From: Eubacteriales bacterium
Lineage (GTDB): Bacteria; Bacillota; Clostridia; Peptostreptococcales; Acidaminobacteraceae
Assembly (NCBI GenBank): GCA_030625285.1
Contig: DAOURC010000037.1
Location: 1 to 6,560 of the forward strand
DNA length: 6,560 nucleotides
Direction: 5' to 3'
Each line of letters starts with the position of its first letter. The first letter of the stretch is position 1. Below are positions 5,977 through 6,560 of this stretch, one piece after another. The notes under the pieces were generated by a model. It had not been told where the DNA came from. It saw only the letters and a list, made by a program, of their open reading frames with translations, and did not search any database. The position numbers were made by a program, and so were the translations under genes.

Positions 5977-6560
5977 ATGGAATTAAGAGAATTGTTGATA
6001 GAAGTATTTGAATCGAATACTCTAATAAAAGGTGTTGTCAGTAATAAAACAAAGGCGAGTGAATTGGATATCAATAAGATTGATATAAAACCTGTGCTGT
6101 TAAAGAGCGAGATTTTCATTCAGTTTACAAATTATGTCGGTAATCAAGTGCTTCATGAGAATTTAAATATATATGAAGCAGAAAAGAAATTATTAAGATA
6201 TATGGAAAGTGATTTTAAACAAATGGTTCTTTTTACAAAAGATAGAGATTACCAAATGCTTGTAAGTAAAAAAGGGAAAGTGAAAATCATTTCTAAAGAG
6301 CCGAGTAAAAATCTGGTTGAAATTTCTCATAACAGGCAAAAACAATATATTTTAAAAGAAGGAACACCGTATTCTTTCTTGACATATCTGGGAGTTATGA
6401 CGGAAGAGGGCAAAGTAAAACAGCAAAGGTATGACAAGTTCAAGCAATTGAACAGATAGCTTGAATTAGTTTAATACGTCATTGATAATATCGATCAAGA
6501 TTTTATTAGAATTATCGATTTTGGCTGTGGCAAGGCATATTTAACTTTTGCTTTATACCA
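5977..6560 (+). pseudogene. SAM-dependent methyltransferase gene interrupted by two in-frame stops (runs off the window)
   Basis: The first open part (ATG 5977 to TAG 6457-6459) gives 160 residues resembling the N-terminal region of a Bacillota methyltransferase family of roughly 390 residues (Methyltransf_32 type). Recognisable blocks include KIDIKPVLLK, VLHENLN, DYQMLVSKKGKVKI, SHNRQKQYIL and YLGVMTEEGKVKQQRYDKFK. After TAG the same frame reads LELV, then TAA at 6472-6474, then YVIDNIDQDFIRIIDFGCGK and AYLTFALY to the window end. DFGCGK is the SAM-binding motif I, so without the stops the frame is one continuous methyltransferase. The TAG sits where an aromatic residue (Phe or Tyr) is expected and the TAA where Glu is expected; each could be a single base change. 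As read, only a domain without SAM-binding site is made. The substrate is unknown; an RNA target is possible for this family but not shown. Confidence 0.8.

Noticed and set aside
6457..6474. Stop codon reassignment as explanation for TAG and TAA in the methyltransferase frame
   Set aside because: TAG, TAA and TGA all end other genes here at sensible places, for example TAG 5968-5970 just before the next start, TAA for ogt and pepV, and TGA for the acetyltransferase. Nothing supports recoding.
1..6560. tRNA, rRNA, CRISPR array, insertion sequence or phage attachment site
   Set aside because: No cloverleaf-like sequence, repeat-spacer pattern, transposase motif or long direct or terminal repeats were seen on either strand.

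Overview
The window looks like chromosomal DNA of a low-GC, Gram-positive bacterium (Bacillota, most likely Clostridia or a relative). The DNA is AT-rich, ribosome binding sites are strong AGGAGG types, a PepV-type dipeptidase is present, and the left edge carries an AgrB/AgrD-like peptide signalling cassette. I cannot name a genus.

Left region (1-2460, + strand, the most AT-rich part by eye) looks accessory. It opens with the C-terminal end of a probable AgrB-type peptide-processing protease, overlapped by a short AgrD-like precursor. Two overlapping or nearly overlapping genes follow: an exported protein of 227 residues with a signal peptide and a membrane-anchored protein of 128 residues. 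The chain then breaks down into a frameshifted gene remnant, two hairpins, an isolated signal-anchored protein of 156 residues behind a 7-bp inverted repeat, and a second small remnant interrupted at an A7 run. A strong, probably bidirectional terminator (2419-2456) closes the region.

Middle region (2554-4895, - strand) is a compact three-gene operon of ordinary type: a GNAT acetyltransferase, a methylated-DNA-protein cysteine methyltransferase, and a PepV-like M20 dipeptidase that starts at TTG. Its ribosome binding site lies inside the end of the preceding gene. The operon converges on the left-hand + strand genes.

Right region (4896-6560) begins with a divergent intergenic stretch containing a good sigma-A-type promoter (TTGTTA-17-TATAAT). 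This drives a membrane-anchored protein of 312 residues with no recognised function, followed 6 nt later by the N-terminal half of a SAM-dependent methyltransferase. That gene is interrupted by two in-frame stop codons (TAG, then TAA five codons later). The same frame then continues straight into an intact SAM-binding motif (DFGCGKAYLTFALY) that runs off the window.

The most interesting points are the AgrD-like peptide that has Phe/Ser where the ring-forming Cys is expected, its coupling to secreted-protein genes rather than to a visible AgrCA pair, and the doubly interrupted methyltransferase. Three separate coding interruptions in 6.5 kb mean that either real gene decay or poor consensus quality has to be considered.
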